DNA of 64,000 bases from Haloferax sulfurifontis ATCC BAA-897. Its GTDB lineage: Archaea > Halobacteriota > Halobacteria > Halobacteriales > Haloferacaceae. Below the pieces are notes generated by a model. The model was not told the origin of the DNA and did no database searches. It saw only the letters and a list, made by a program, of their open reading frames with translations. This document shows positions 17,719 through 27,634 of the stretch, piece by piece (within the stretch, counting starts at the first letter, position 1; the number at the start of each line of letters is the position of its first letter). The stretch spans positions 186,001 to 250,000 of the forward strand of contig NZ_AOLM01000003.1 of assembly GCF_000337835.1 (NCBI RefSeq). The letters are read 5' to 3'. The translations under genes were made by a program, and so were the position numbers.

Positions 17719-19215
17719 TCAGAGCGTCCCCGCCCGCCCCATCCGCCGAATCTCGTCGGCCCGCGTCCGGATGGCCTCCCACTCCTCGTCGTCCTTGCGG
17801 TCGACGTGGGAGTACATGAGCCCCATCCGGCCCGTTCCGCGGAGGCGCTGTTCGTTCTCCTTCAGGAAGTCCCAGTACAGCGCGTTGAACGGGCAGGCGT
17901 CCTCGCCGATCGTCTTCGACACCGCGTAGGGACACGACGAGCAGTAGTCGGACATCTCGTTGACGTAGTTGCCCGACGAGGCGTAGGGCTTCGACGAGAG
18001 CACGTCGGTGGCGAACGACCCCATCGCGACCACGTTCGGCGTCGTCACCCAGTGGAACGCGTCGACGAAGCCGAGGTGGAACCACCGGTCGAGTTCCGCC
18101 GGGTCGACGCCGTAGACGAGCGCGAAGTTCGAAAGCACCATCAGGCGCTCGATGTGGTGGGCGTAGCCGCGGTCCCGAACGTGGCCCACGGCCTCCGAGA
18201 GACAGCGCATGTCCGTCTCGCCGGTCCAGTACGCCTCGGGAAGCGATTCGGTCTGGTCGAGTTGGTTCGCCTCGGCCAGTTCGGGCATCGACCGCCGGTA
18301 GACGTGCCGCACGAACTCCCGCCAGCCGAGGACCTGCCGGACGAACCCCTCGACGCTGTTGAGCGGGGCGTCGCCCGCCTCGTAGGCATCTTCGACGGCC
18401 TCGACCGCCTCGCGCGGGTGAAGCAGACCGAGGTTGATGGCCGCCGAGAGCAGGGAGTGACAGAGCGCCCACTCGCCGTCGACCATCGCGTCCTGATACG
18501 GGCCGAACTCGGGGAGGCGGACCTCGACGAAGTGCGCCAGCGCCTGTCTCGCCTCTTCGCGCGTCACCGGCCAGACGAACGGCTCGGGCGACCCCCACGC
18601 GTCGGGGTAGCGCTCGCGGACGAACGCGATGACCTCGCGCGTCGTCTCGTCCGGGTCGAACCGCGGTGCCTCCGGCGGCGTCCACCCCTCCGGTGGCGTC
18701 TCTCGGTTCTGGTCGTCGTAGTTCCACTCGCCGCCGACGGGGCCGTCGCCGTCCATCAGGACGCCCGTCTCCCGGCGGGCGTGCCGGTACCACTGTTCCT
18801 GTCGGTAGCTGTCGGCGTCGCCGGCCCAGTCGTCGAAGCCGGCGGGCGTCGTGAGAAACAGGTCGTTCTCGACGAGCGTGAGCGACCCGCCGCGGGCGGA
18901 AACGAGCTCCCGAAGCCGCTCGCCCGCCCCGTGGCTCGGCGGGTCGAGCACGACGAGGTCGTCGCCGGGCGCGGCGTCGAAGTAGCGGTCGAGGCCCTCG
19001 CCGAACGTCTCGACTTGGAGGTAGGTCACCTCGTAGCCGCGCTCGCGGAGGTCGTCGCGGAAGTGCCGCATCGCCGAGAAGACGAGCGCGAGCTTCTGGG
19101 GGTGGTACGGCAGTCGATCGCCGAAGGCGTACGCCTCTATCATCAGCACGCGGTCGTCGGACTGGAGCGGCGCGGCCGACGGGTCGAGTTGGTCGCCGAG
19201 GACCCAGACGGTCAT
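17719..19215 (-). CDS. Deoxyribodipyrimidine photolyase-related protein (iron-sulfur photolyase/cryptochrome, PhrB-like)
   Basis: A 498-residue FAD flavoprotein of the bacterial (6-4) photolyase/FeS-BCP group, which repairs UV photoproducts or senses light. It starts MTVWVLGDQLDP, typical of the group, with an N-terminal Rossmann domain and C-terminal helical FAD domain (about 210-480; LNSVEGFVRQVLGWREFVRHVYRR is the family core). Cys in MRCLSE, the pair in YCSSCPY and Cys in DACPFNALYWDF are placed to bind the [4Fe-4S] cluster. Full length. Confidence 0.9.
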   Translation of the reverse strand: MTVWVLGDQLDPSAAPLQSDDRVLMIEAYAFGDRLPYHPQKLALVFSAMRHFRDDLRERGYEVTYLQVETFGEGLDRYFDAAPGDDLVVLDPPSHGAGERLRELVSARGGSLTLVENDLFLTTPAGFDDWAGDADSYRQEQWYRHARRETGVLMDGDGPVGGEWNYDDQNRETPPEGWTPPEAPRFDPDETTREVIAFVRERYPDAWGSPEPFVWPVTREEARQALAHFVEVRLPEFGPYQDAMVDGEWALCHSLLSAAINLGLLHPREAVEAVEDAYEAGDAPLNSVEGFVRQVLGWREFVRHVYRRSMPELAEANQLDQTESLPEAYWTGETDMRCLSEAVGHVRDRGYAHHIERLMVLSNFALVYGVDPAELDRWFHLGFVDAFHWVTTPNVVAMGSFATDVLSSKPYASSGNYVNEMSDYCSSCPYAVSKTIGEDACPFNALYWDFLKENEQRLRGTGRMGLMYSHVDRKDDEEWEAIRTRADEIRRMGRAGTL

Positions 19216-19264
19216 AGGCGTCCCTTCGGCGGTGGAGAAAAGAGCGTGTCGGCCAGTCGAGGGG

Positions 19265-20059
19265 TCAGCGACGCGACCCCGGCTGGGGGTCGACGTGGGC
19301 GGGCGCGAGCAGGTCGTCTATCGGCTGGTCGTCGAGCCACGACAGCAGGCGAACGAGCTGGTCGGTCGCGGCCTCGAACAGCTCCTCGCCGGCCTCGGGC
19401 GACGCGTCGGTCTGGTCGCCGAAGACGCCGTTTCCGGAGTTCTCGACGGCGTCGTAGAACGTCCGCGCACCGTGCTCGCGGAGGTGGTCGTCGCTCAGGT
19501 CCGGGACGCCGCCGTCGCGGGCGGATTCGAGTTCGCCCTCGCGGACGAGGTCGCGGGCGATGTGCATAATCATCGAGGTCTCCTTCGGCCCGCCGTGGGG
19601 GCCGGGGTGGTCGAACAGGTCGGTCACGAGGTCCGGAATCGACTCGTCCCACATCCACTCGATGGCGTACATGGTGCCGTCGTCGCGGAGGCGGCGGCCG
19701 ACCTCCCGGAGGTGCTGGACGTTGCCGCCGTGGGCGTTGACGAACACGACCCGGTCGACGCCGTGGTACGCGAGGTTGCGCGTCATCGACTCCACGTAGT
19801 CGCGGAACTGCGGCGGGTCGACCCACATCGTCCCGTGGAACTGGCGGTGGTGGGGGCTGACGCCGACGTTGACGGTCGGCGTGCAGAGGAAGCCGGTCCG
19901 GTCGGCCGCCTCGCGGGCCAACGCCTCCGCGATGAGGTGGTCGGTTGCGAGCGGGAGGTGCGGGCCGTGCTGTTCCGTCGAGCCGAGGGGGACGACCGCG
20001 AGCGACGACTCGGCCACGTAGTCGCCGAGTTCGGGCCACGTCTGGTCCGCGATGTACAT
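19265..20059 (-). CDS. Creatininase-family amidohydrolase
   Basis: A 264-residue metal-dependent amidase-fold enzyme. Conserved ligands appear in VPLGSTEQHGPHLPLATDHLIAEA (Glu, His, Asp) and FVNAHGGN, with a further ETSMIMH motif near residue 165. The archaeal relative MftE/ArfB includes enzymes acting in mycofactocin and F420/riboflavin (FAPy-formyl hydrolase) pathways, so creatinine is unlikely to be the substrate. ATG 20059 is preferred to one 13 codons upstream because MYIADQTWPEL aligns with family starts. Confidence 0.85.
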   Translation of the reverse strand: MYIADQTWPELGDYVAESSLAVVPLGSTEQHGPHLPLATDHLIAEALAREAADRTGFLCTPTVNVGVSPHHRQFHGTMWVDPPQFRDYVESMTRNLAYHGVDRVVFVNAHGGNVQHLREVGRRLRDDGTMYAIEWMWDESIPDLVTDLFDHPGPHGGPKETSMIMHIARDLVREGELESARDGGVPDLSDDHLREHGARTFYDAVENSGNGVFGDQTDASPEAGEELFEAATDQLVRLLSWLDDQPIDDLLAPAHVDPQPGSRR

Positions 20060-20128
20060 GGGCGTCACCAGGCGACGACGCCTAAAGAAAGGTGCCAAAG
20101 GGGAAATGGACTCCCGGAGCGCGCCGGC

Positions 20129-21745
20129 TCAGTCCCGCTCTTGGGACCGCAGTTCGATGCGCCGAATCTTCCCCGAGGAGGTCTTCGGCAGTTCCGCGAC
20201 GAACTCGATTTCGCGCGGGTACTTGTACGGGGCCGTCTGCTCTTTCATGAACGCCTGTAACTCCTCGACGAGGTCGTCGGAGCCCTCGTAGCCGTCGATG
20301 AGGACGACGAACGCCTTGACGATACTGCCGCGCTCCTCGTGGGGGCTGGCGACCGCGGCGGCCTCGGCGACCGCCTCGTGGGAGACCAGCGCGTCTTCGA
20401 CCTCGAAGGGGCCGATGCGGTAGCCCGCCGAGATGATGATGTCGTCGGCGCGGCCCTCGAAGAAGAAGTAGCCGTCCTCGTCGCGGGAGGCGAGGTCGCC
20501 GGTGCGGTAGTAGTCGCCCGAGAACGTCTTCTCGTCGAGGTTCGGCTTCTCGTAGTAGCCGTCGAAGATGCCGGGACAGCCGACCGGGACGGCGATTTCG
20601 CCGATTTCGTCGACGCCGACCACCTCCTCGTTCTCGTCGATGATGGTCGTGCCGAGGCCGGGCGTCGGCTTGCCCATACTGCCGGGCTTCACGTCGATGC
20701 CGGGGTAGTTCGTGAGGAGCGCGACCGTCTCGGTCTGGCCGTAGCCGTCTCGCGGGATGACGCCGAACGCCTCGCGGAACGCCTCTATCGGCTCGCGGTT
20801 GAGCGGTTCGCCCGCCGACAGCGCCTCGGTCAGTTGCAGGTCGTACGAGCCGAGGTCGCGCTGGGCGAACATCCGGTACTGGGTCGGGACGGCGCAGAGG
20901 CGGGTGACGCCCTCTTCTTCCATGATGTCGAGGAACGTGTCGGGTTCGAAGTCGCCGCGGTAGACGAACTGGGTCGCGCCGGTCGTCAGGCCGACGCCGA
21001 CGGGGCTCCAGAACCACTTGGCCCAGCCGGTGCCGGTCGTCGCCCAGAGCAGTTCCTCCGAAAGGTCGTCGTCGGCCGTGACGCCCCACCAGTAGGGGGC
21101 GTTGACGAGTTCGAAACACCGCATCCAGCGGTGGCGGTGGCGGACCGGCTTGGGCTGGCCGGTCGTCCCCGACGTGTAGTTGATGGACATCGGGTCTTCG
21201 GCCCGGAGGTCGGGGCCGTCGTGTTCGGCGGACGCGTCGGCGACGAGGTCGGAAAAGGAGGTCCAGCCGTCGGCGTCGTCGGCGTCGCCGCCGAGGACGA
21301 CGAAGTTCGAAAGCGGCGTCTCGTCGCGCACCTCGTCGACCATGCCGACGAGCGACTCGTGGACGACGGCGGTCGTCGCCTTACAGTCGTTCGCGCGGAA
21401 CGCGATGTCCTTGGGCTTGAGCATCGAGGAACTGGGGACGAGAAGCGCGCCGCGCTTGAGCGCGCCGAGTTGGACGGCGAACACGTCGGGGTCGCGGGGG
21501 AGGAGGTGGATGACCCGGTCGCCCTTCCCGACGCCCATGGATTCGAGCGCGTTGGCGAAGCGGTTCATGTCGTCGCGGAGGTCGCCGTAGGTCCGCTCCT
21601 CGCGGCCGCCGTCGGCGTCGCGGAACTTCAGGGCGACGCGGTCGCCGAAGGCGTCGGCGTGCGATTCGATGACCGCGGGGATGTTGTACCCCTCGGGGAT
21701 GTCCCACTCGAACGATTCCGACTCGGCCGCGTAGTCGACTGCCAT
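20129..21745 (-). CDS. Acyl-CoA synthetase (AMP-forming, ANL superfamily)
   Basis: Activates a carboxylic acid to its acyl-CoA through an acyl-adenylate. The 538-residue protein has the P-loop-like SINYTSGTTGQPKPV (near 180), the TGDLASRDEDGYFFFEGRADDIIISAGYRIGP hinge region (near 410-440), and the catalytic lysine in PKTSSGKIRR near the C terminus. Length and motifs fit the medium-chain acyl-CoA/acetyl-CoA synthetase groups; chain length is not decidable. ATG 21745 (MAVDYAAES) is chosen over a short upstream extension. Confidence 0.9.
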   Translation of the reverse strand: MAVDYAAESESFEWDIPEGYNIPAVIESHADAFGDRVALKFRDADGGREERTYGDLRDDMNRFANALESMGVGKGDRVIHLLPRDPDVFAVQLGALKRGALLVPSSSMLKPKDIAFRANDCKATTAVVHESLVGMVDEVRDETPLSNFVVLGGDADDADGWTSFSDLVADASAEHDGPDLRAEDPMSINYTSGTTGQPKPVRHRHRWMRCFELVNAPYWWGVTADDDLSEELLWATTGTGWAKWFWSPVGVGLTTGATQFVYRGDFEPDTFLDIMEEEGVTRLCAVPTQYRMFAQRDLGSYDLQLTEALSAGEPLNREPIEAFREAFGVIPRDGYGQTETVALLTNYPGIDVKPGSMGKPTPGLGTTIIDENEEVVGVDEIGEIAVPVGCPGIFDGYYEKPNLDEKTFSGDYYRTGDLASRDEDGYFFFEGRADDIIISAGYRIGPFEVEDALVSHEAVAEAAAVASPHEERGSIVKAFVVLIDGYEGSDDLVEELQAFMKEQTAPYKYPREIEFVAELPKTSSGKIRRIELRSQERD

Positions 21746-21808
21746 GGCTCGACAGACAGAACAGACCATAATAATTGTTCGTCCGGGTTGTGCGAGGGAG
21801 CCGCGCCG

Positions 21809-22930
21809 TCAGGCCATCGGCGAGCCCTCTTGTGGGCCCTCGTCCGGCGCGCTCACGCTCTCGTCGCCGTCGTCGCCGGACTCCCCGCGGAGCGCCAGCG
21901 CGAACGCGCCGAGCCCGACGAGGAGGACGACGAATTCGAGGACGCCCCCGAGCGGGACGAAATCGAGGACGGCCAGCACGAACAGGCCGGCGAACAGCGC
22001 GACCCAGCGGTTGTCGTAGTCGGCGAGCGACAGGAGCCACGTCCCGAGGACGAGCGCGCCGTAGATGCCCGCGACCCAGAGGACGAGCAGGAAGCCGACC
22101 CCGCCGGCCAGCGAGAGCGGGATGCCCACGATGGTCAAAAGCAGGAGCAGGAGGACGATGGGCACCGCGACGATGGCGAGCAGGCCGACGCCGCCGCTCC
22201 GCACGGCCTTCTTCGTTCCGAGACCCGTCACGCGGCGGGCGAAGTCGGGGGCGACGAGGACGATAATCGCGCCGACGACGAAGTTGGCGAGGAGCCAGTA
22301 GCCCGAGACCACCCAACCGGGGATGACCGGGCCTTCGAACTGGCCGACCTGGAACGGCGTCCCGGCGACGACGGGCGCGGCGACCGCGAGGTCGTCGACC
22401 TGTCGCACGCCGCCGTCGACGACGGCCGCGGCGTCGACGGTCGCGGTCGCGGCGTCGTATTCGAGCGACCCGCCGACCCGAGCGGTCGGGCCGACCGCGA
22501 GCTCTTCGGCCCCGACGCGGACGTTTCCGTCGACCGCGCCGTCGAGTCGGACGGTGCCGCCGGCGGCGTCTAACGACCCGTCGATGACGGCGGTGTCGCG
22601 GACGAACACCGCGCCGCCAGCGAGGCTCACGTCGCCGTTGACGGTGCCTTCGAGGGTCGCGGAGCCCGCGACTGCGTCGAGGTTCCCGTTGATGACGCCC
22701 GTCTCCGTCACGAGGACGGTCCCGGCCGTCGCGGACACGTCGCCGGTTACCGTCCCGGCGACGACGACCGTGCCGCCGACCGCGTCGAGGTCGCCGTCGA
22801 AGGTCTCGCCTTCGTCGACGACGACGGCACCGCCGGCTGACGGTCCCTGTTGTGCGGCCGCGACGCCCGCGAGCGACCCCACCACGAGGAGGCTCACGAG
22901 GAGCGCGACCAGTTGTTTCGCTGTGAACAT
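21809..22930 (-). CDS. Bactofilin-like membrane protein (polymer-forming repeats plus C-terminal membrane helices)
   Basis: A 373-residue protein with an N-terminal signal peptide (helix at about 5-25, AQQG cleavage region), then about 150 residues of right-handed beta-helix repeats of the form (V/I)xGxLDAxxGTVxxxGTVxGDV typical of the bactofilin/polymer-forming family, then four or five membrane helices from about residue 205. The repeat domain is therefore predicted outside the cell. Starts at ATG 22930 because this begins the signal peptide. Likely a surface or envelope structural protein; inference. Confidence 0.8.
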   Translation of the reverse strand: MFTAKQLVALLVSLLVVGSLAGVAAAQQGPSAGGAVVVDEGETFDGDLDAVGGTVVVAGTVTGDVSATAGTVLVTETGVINGNLDAVAGSATLEGTVNGDVSLAGGAVFVRDTAVIDGSLDAAGGTVRLDGAVDGNVRVGAEELAVGPTARVGGSLEYDAATATVDAAAVVDGGVRQVDDLAVAAPVVAGTPFQVGQFEGPVIPGWVVSGYWLLANFVVGAIIVLVAPDFARRVTGLGTKKAVRSGGVGLLAIVAVPIVLLLLLLTIVGIPLSLAGGVGFLLVLWVAGIYGALVLGTWLLSLADYDNRWVALFAGLFVLAVLDFVPLGGVLEFVVLLVGLGAFALALRGESGDDGDESVSAPDEGPQEGSPMA

Positions 22931-23141
22931 CGGAATCACCGAGGCTACGCCTCGGATTAATGATACGACGCCGGAGAGCATAAACCGAGACAGACGGTTT
23001 CAGACGCCGGGAAACGGCCTGTTCGCCTGACTGTCAGCAATCGCCGCTCGGGCGCGCGGGCGCGCTCCGGCTGTCGGCCCGGTTCCCCACCGAAGCTACC
23101 GCTTGGTCCACCTTTTTGCCGACTCGCGAAGATGTTCGAGC

Positions 23142-24116
23142 ATGGAGTACACGACGCTCGGAGACACCGGCATGGAGGTCTCCCGAATCTGTCTCGGCTG
23201 TATGAGCTTCGGCACGCCGGAGTGGCGCGAGTGGGTCTTAGACGAGGAGGCGGGGCTCGAACTGGTCGACCGCGCCATCGAACTCGGTATCAACTTCTTC
23301 GACACGGCGAACATGTACTCGAACGGCGAGTCCGAGCGCGTCCTCGGGAAGGCGCTTGAGGGCCGCCGCGACGAGGCGGTCGTCGCCTCGAAGGTCTACT
23401 TCCAGATGGACGACGAGGACCCGAACTCCGGCGGTCTCTCGCGGAAGGCCATCGAGCAGGAACTCGACAACTCGCTTTCCCGCCTCGGGATGGACAGCCT
23501 CGACCTGCTCCAGATTCACCGCTACGATTACGACACGCCCATCGAGACGACGATGCGCGCGCTCGACGACGCGGTTCGGCGCGGCAAGACGCGCTACGTC
23601 GGCGCGTCGTCGATGTGGGCCCACCAGTTCGCGGAGGCGCAGTACACCGCCGACTCGCTCGGACTCGACCGCTTCGCCACGATGCAGAACCACTACAACC
23701 TGCTGTACCGCGAGGAGGAACGCGAGATGCTCCCGCTCTGCGAGAAGCAGGGCGTCGGCGTCATGCCGTGGTCGCCGCTCGCCCGCGGCTATCTCACCCG
23801 CCCCCACGAGGAGTTCGAGGCGACGACCCGCGGTCGGACCGACGAACACGCCAAGGGCCACCCGTACTTCGAGGGCGGCGGCCGCGAGGTGAACGAGCGC
23901 GTCGAGGAACTCGCCGACGAGAAGGGCGTCAAGATGGCGCAACTCGCCCTTTCGTGGGTTCTCCACAAGGACTGGGTGGACGCGCCCATCGTCGGCACGA
24001 GCAGTATCGAACACCTCGAAGACGCGGTCGAGGGGCTCGACATCAAGCTCTCGGACTCCGACATCGACTACCTCGAAGAACCCTACCAGCCGGTCCGCGT
24101 CTCCGGCCACGACTAA
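23142..24116 (+). CDS. Aldo/keto reductase
   Basis: A cytosolic 324-residue NADPH-dependent oxidoreductase with TIM-barrel fold. The catalytic tetrad is visible: Asp and Tyr in FFDTANMYSNGESE (about 48-61), Lys in VVASKVYF (about 84) and His in LLQIHRYDYDTP (about 125). The C-terminal PIVGTSSIEHLEDAVEGL is the nucleotide-binding end. Resembles the YajO/Tas group. Substrate unknown. Confidence 0.93.
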   Translation: MEYTTLGDTGMEVSRICLGCMSFGTPEWREWVLDEEAGLELVDRAIELGINFFDTANMYSNGESERVLGKALEGRRDEAVVASKVYFQMDDEDPNSGGLSRKAIEQELDNSLSRLGMDSLDLLQIHRYDYDTPIETTMRALDDAVRRGKTRYVGASSMWAHQFAEAQYTADSLGLDRFATMQNHYNLLYREEEREMLPLCEKQGVGVMPWSPLARGYLTRPHEEFEATTRGRTDEHAKGHPYFEGGGREVNERVEELADEKGVKMAQLALSWVLHKDWVDAPIVGTSSIEHLEDAVEGLDIKLSDSDIDYLEEPYQPVRVSGHD

Positions 24117-24159
24117 GGCTAAGGGAAACAGCCTTCAGCGCCCGTCGAGAGAGTCGGTT

Positions 24160-24654
24160 GTGTACGGGACACTCGCTCGAATCGCCCGCGACGAGCCGGA
24201 GACGGCGATTCTCGGCGTCGAGTCGCTCCTCGCGGCCGGCGTCCTCCTCGGCGTCGCGCTGACGCTCGTCTCGCCGCTCGCGTCGGCGCTCCCGCTCGCC
24301 CACGTCGGCTTCACGCTCGCGGCCGCGGCGACGCTCCTTCTCACGGTCGTCTCGCTTCTGGCCGCGTCGCGGCGAATCGCCCTCCTCCTCACCGGCCGCG
24401 GCGACCTGCGAATCGAGACGTTCTGGCGGCTCCTCGAACTGATGCTCGCGTTCCTCGTCGCCGGTATCGTCGCCTTCGCGGTTCAACTCGGCGAGTTCGC
24501 GGCGGCCGTCCCCGACCCGCGGGGCGGCGGCGTCTTCGTCGGTCTGTTCTTGGCGTTCGTCCTCGCGGGCGTCGGCCTCGCCGTCGTCGTCTGCCTCCGC
24601 GGGATGTGGCTCGTCGTGAACGCCGAGCTTCAGTCGGCGCTCGACGGCGTCTGA
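24160..24654 (+). CDS. Membrane protein of unknown function
   Basis: 164 residues with four hydrophobic helices (about 23-43, 48-70, 92-112, 128-150), GTG start. No recognised motif. Its 3' end overlaps the converging MFS transporter gene by 25 bases, which is unusual spacing for this genome and suggests that one of the two transcripts is dominant. Confidence 0.65.
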   Translation: MYGTLARIARDEPETAILGVESLLAAGVLLGVALTLVSPLASALPLAHVGFTLAAAATLLLTVVSLLAASRRIALLLTGRGDLRIETFWRLLELMLAFLVAGIVAFAVQLGEFAAAVPDPRGGGVFVGLFLAFVLAGVGLAVVVCLRGMWLVVNAELQSALDGV

Positions 24655-25847
24655 GCCGCGTCGATACCGTCGAGCCGCTTCACCGCCCGGAGCGCGACGA
24701 CGGCGATGGCGACCTCGGCGAAGCCGACGACGAGGAACGACGGGAGGTAGCCGACCGCGTCGGCGACGACGCCCCCGATGAGGAAGCCGGCGAGGAAGCC
24801 GAGGCTCCCGAAGACGTTGAAGCCGCCGAGGGCCGCCCCGCGCTCGCCCGAGTCGGCGAGGTCGGTCACGAGCGCCATCGTCGCGGGGGCGACGAGCGCG
24901 CCGAAGACGCCGACGACGACCATGAGGGCGGCCGCGAGTTCGAAGGCCGGAGCGACGCCGACGGCGACGATTGCGACGCCGTAGAGCATCGACCCCGCGA
25001 CGACGGGGACGAACCGGCCGACGCGGTCCGAAAGCGATCCCAGCGGGTACTGCAAGAGCGCGAAGGGGACGAAAAAGAGCGCGAGCACTCCACCCGCAAC
25101 AGCGGCGTCCACGCCGAACGCCTCGCGGAAGTAGTACACCCCGACGAGGGCGAAGAAGCCGGCGGTCATGCGGTCGATGAAGCCGAAGGCGTAGGGCACC
25201 GCGAACGCCGGGCGGGCGGCCAGTTTCTTGAGGACGACGCCGACGCCGACGCGGGTCGAGTCGGGCGTCCGGTCGGTGACGGTCGTGACGAGCAGGGCGA
25301 CAGCGGTGAGCGACGCGGCGGACGCGTACAGCGGCGCGAGCGGGTCGATAGTGGTGAGTTGGCCGCCGACGACCGAGCCGAGCGCCGCGCCGAGGCCGAT
25401 GGCGATACCCGCCGCGCCCATGTTCCGGCCGTTGCCCCCCGAGAGGTCCGCGAGCATCGTAATCGACAGCGAGAACGCGCCGATGGTCATCGCGCCGCCG
25501 ACGAGGCGAACCGCGAGGACCGCGCCGAACGTGGCGTCGAGCCACGGGAGCGTGGCGAGCGCGAGGAGCGCGACGTAGCTGGCCGCGCCGCCGAGCGCGC
25601 CCGCGACGATGAGCCGCGTCCGCCGGCCGAGCGCGTCCGAGAGCGCGCCCCAGACGCTGGAGAAGGCGACGAACGAGGCGAACTCGGCGACGAGAAACAG
25701 CATCCCGGCAGAGAGGTCGTACTCCCCCCGCCCGCCGCCGAGGGCGGTCACGAGGTCGGAGACGCCGGGATAGAGGAGCACCTGCGAGACGAGGACGCCC
25801 CAGACGGCGAGCGCGAGCGTCGCGCGTTCGCGGCGCGTCGAGTCCAT
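24630..25847 (-). CDS. Major facilitator superfamily transporter
   Basis: 405 residues, twelve predicted helices. The loop 2-3 motif reads GALSDALGRRTRLIVAGAL, and a second copy GSLSDRVGRFVPVVAGSML marks the other half. Such proteins with LSDRxGRR motifs are often drug or metabolite exporters; substrate unknown. Convergent overlap with the preceding gene. Confidence 0.87.
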   Translation of the reverse strand: MDSTRRERATLALAVWGVLVSQVLLYPGVSDLVTALGGGRGEYDLSAGMLFLVAEFASFVAFSSVWGALSDALGRRTRLIVAGALGGAASYVALLALATLPWLDATFGAVLAVRLVGGAMTIGAFSLSITMLADLSGGNGRNMGAAGIAIGLGAALGSVVGGQLTTIDPLAPLYASAASLTAVALLVTTVTDRTPDSTRVGVGVVLKKLAARPAFAVPYAFGFIDRMTAGFFALVGVYYFREAFGVDAAVAGGVLALFFVPFALLQYPLGSLSDRVGRFVPVVAGSMLYGVAIVAVGVAPAFELAAALMVVVGVFGALVAPATMALVTDLADSGERGAALGGFNVFGSLGFLAGFLIGGVVADAVGYLPSFLVVGFAEVAIAVVALRAVKRLDGIDAAQTPSSAD

Positions 25848-25903
25848 ACGGGTTCGGTCGGTCCCGACGAAAATAGCCCTGTCCTTGTTCGATTCGGTTG
25901 CCG

Positions 25904-26966
25904 TTACCCGAGGCGGACGGGGTCGAAGTCGAGGAAAGCCGTCTCGTAGCCCTCGTGGCGAGCGACCTGCGGCGGCACGTCAACCGCGAGGTCGACGGTC
26001 GCGTCGCCGCCGGCGAGCCCCGGCACCGACGCGCCGTAGTGGAACCCGAGGTCGGCGTCGAGGCCGGGTTCGAGGCGGCCATCGAAGCGGGTCGAGCCGC
26101 CGGACGCGACGGTCGCGGTGAGGCCCAGCCGCGGGACGAGAAGGCGGTTATAGGGCGTCGAGCGGGAAGACGGCGAGGTACGGGTCGTCGCCGAAGCGGT
26201 CGGCGTCGAGGGCGGTGCCGACGAGTCGGAGGCCCCCAGTCGCCGCGGCCCCCAGCGCCGTCCCCGGAAGCGTCGCGGGGCCGAGGCCGAGGGGGAGACC
26301 GTCCATCTCCATCGGCCTGACCGCGCCGGGGTCGCCCTGCTGGTCGTCGAACGTCGTGTACGGGATGTCGTCGCGGTCGCCGGAACTGTACTCGAAGTCG
26401 AGCGTCGCGCTCGCGGGGGAATCGAACCGGCCGGCGAGGTCGCCGAACAGGCGCAGGGAGGGCGCGCCCACGTCCACCGTCACCTCGTAGGTGCCGTCGC
26501 CGTCGAGGCCGAAGTTCGAGCCGTAGTGGAAGCCCATCCGCTGGGAGAGCATCGCGTAGACGACCTCCTCGCTCACGAGGTCCCCGTCGCGGGCGATTTC
26601 GATAGAGAGGCCGGTGTCGGGGACGACGACGCCCGTCTCGGGGTCCCAGACGGACGCCATGAGATGCACGTCGTCGCCGGCCTCGACCGAGATTTTCGAC
26701 GTGCCGAAGCCGTCGCCCTCGTCGGCCATCACCCAGAATCGGTGGGGGTAGCTGTAGAAGACGCCCACGCGGAGGTCGCCGGCGTCGGCGCTTCCGACCA
26801 TGCGCATCCCCTCGGTGTGGGTCGGGACGTACACCCCGTCGGGACGGTTCGAGACGACCGGCGGCTCGTTCGACGTGTAGAGCCGGCCGAGCTCGGCGAG
26901 ACAGCCGGAGAGCCCGGCGGCTCCGACGGTCCCGCTCGCCGCGAGGAATCGACGCCGACTCGTCAT
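25904..26966 (-). pseudogene. Tp34/P19-like iron-transport-associated Tat lipoprotein, broken by a frameshift
   Basis: The first frame (26148-26966, 272 residues) has a Tat signal TSRRRFLAAS, lipobox LSGC, and a beta-rich domain with MGFHYGSNFGLDGDGTYEVTV near residue 145, resembling the Tp34/P19 periplasmic iron-binding family. It stops at TAA 26148-26150 after PYLAVFPLDAL. Removing one base from the CCC at 26153-26155 lets translation continue in frame through a second copy of the same domain (LGFHYGASVPGLAGGDATVDLAVDV) to TAA 25904-25906, giving about 353 residues. The second copy is clear coding sequence, so the gene is disrupted or the sequence has a one-base error. Its start overlaps the sco gene by four bases. 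Confidence 0.8.
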
Positions 26967-27634
26967 GCCTCCCGGAGCGCAGTGAGGTCGTCGATGAGCG
27001 CCTGTTCGTCCGGCTGGTTGCCGCGGTAGGTCCGCTCGACGTAGCCGTCGCCGTTGACGAGCGAGACGAGACCGAGGTGGGTGAACATGTAGTTGCCCTC
27101 GTCGTTCGGCTCGTTCTTCTGGAAGAAGACGCCGAACTGGTCTTCGACGACGGACTTCGCCTCGGCCTCGTCGGCGGGCCGGAGGAAGTGCCAGTTACCC
27201 GCGTCCATGTCGACGTTCATCTGGTCGGCCTCCGCGCGGAAGGCGTCGGCGTCGTCGCGGGCGGGGTCGAACGTGATGGGGTAGAACGACACGCCATCGG
27301 CGTAGCCCTCGGAAATCGAGTGAATCTGGACCTCGCGGAGCGCGCTGATGAGGACCGGACAGACGGTCATGCAGTTGGTGAAAAAGTACGTGTGGAAGTG
27401 CGGCCCGTCGATGTCGCGGACCGACACCTCGCTCCCCGCGATGGGGTCCGAAAGCGTCACGTCGGGGACCCGCTGGCCCCACGCCGGATACGGGAGGTCC
27501 TCGCTGGACACGTCGTTCTCGCGGTCTGGCTTCGACAGCGACACGTTCGGGTTGGCGTCGCCGCCACCGAGACAGCCCGCCAGCCCGACGGCCGCGCCCG
27601 CCCCGGCGGCGCGGAGATACGTTCGTCGTTTCAT
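26963..27634 (-). CDS. SCO1/SenC-family copper/thiol protein
   Basis: A 223-residue extracytoplasmic thioredoxin-fold protein. The start has a Tat motif and lipobox (KRRTYLRAAG ... LAGCLGG). The metal/thiol motif is CMTVCP (CxxxC) near residue 89-93, and the C-terminal His is in FTHLGLVSL. Sco proteins deliver copper to the CuA centre of cytochrome oxidase or act as thiol reductases. It is first in a two-gene unit with the frameshifted Tp34-like gene, linking it to metal handling. Confidence 0.9.
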   Translation of the reverse strand: MKRRTYLRAAGAGAAVGLAGCLGGGDANPNVSLSKPDRENDVSSEDLPYPAWGQRVPDVTLSDPIAGSEVSVRDIDGPHFHTYFFTNCMTVCPVLISALREVQIHSISEGYADGVSFYPITFDPARDDADAFRAEADQMNVDMDAGNWHFLRPADEAEAKSVVEDQFGVFFQKNEPNDEGNYMFTHLGLVSLVNGDGYVERTYRGNQPDEQALIDDLTALREA

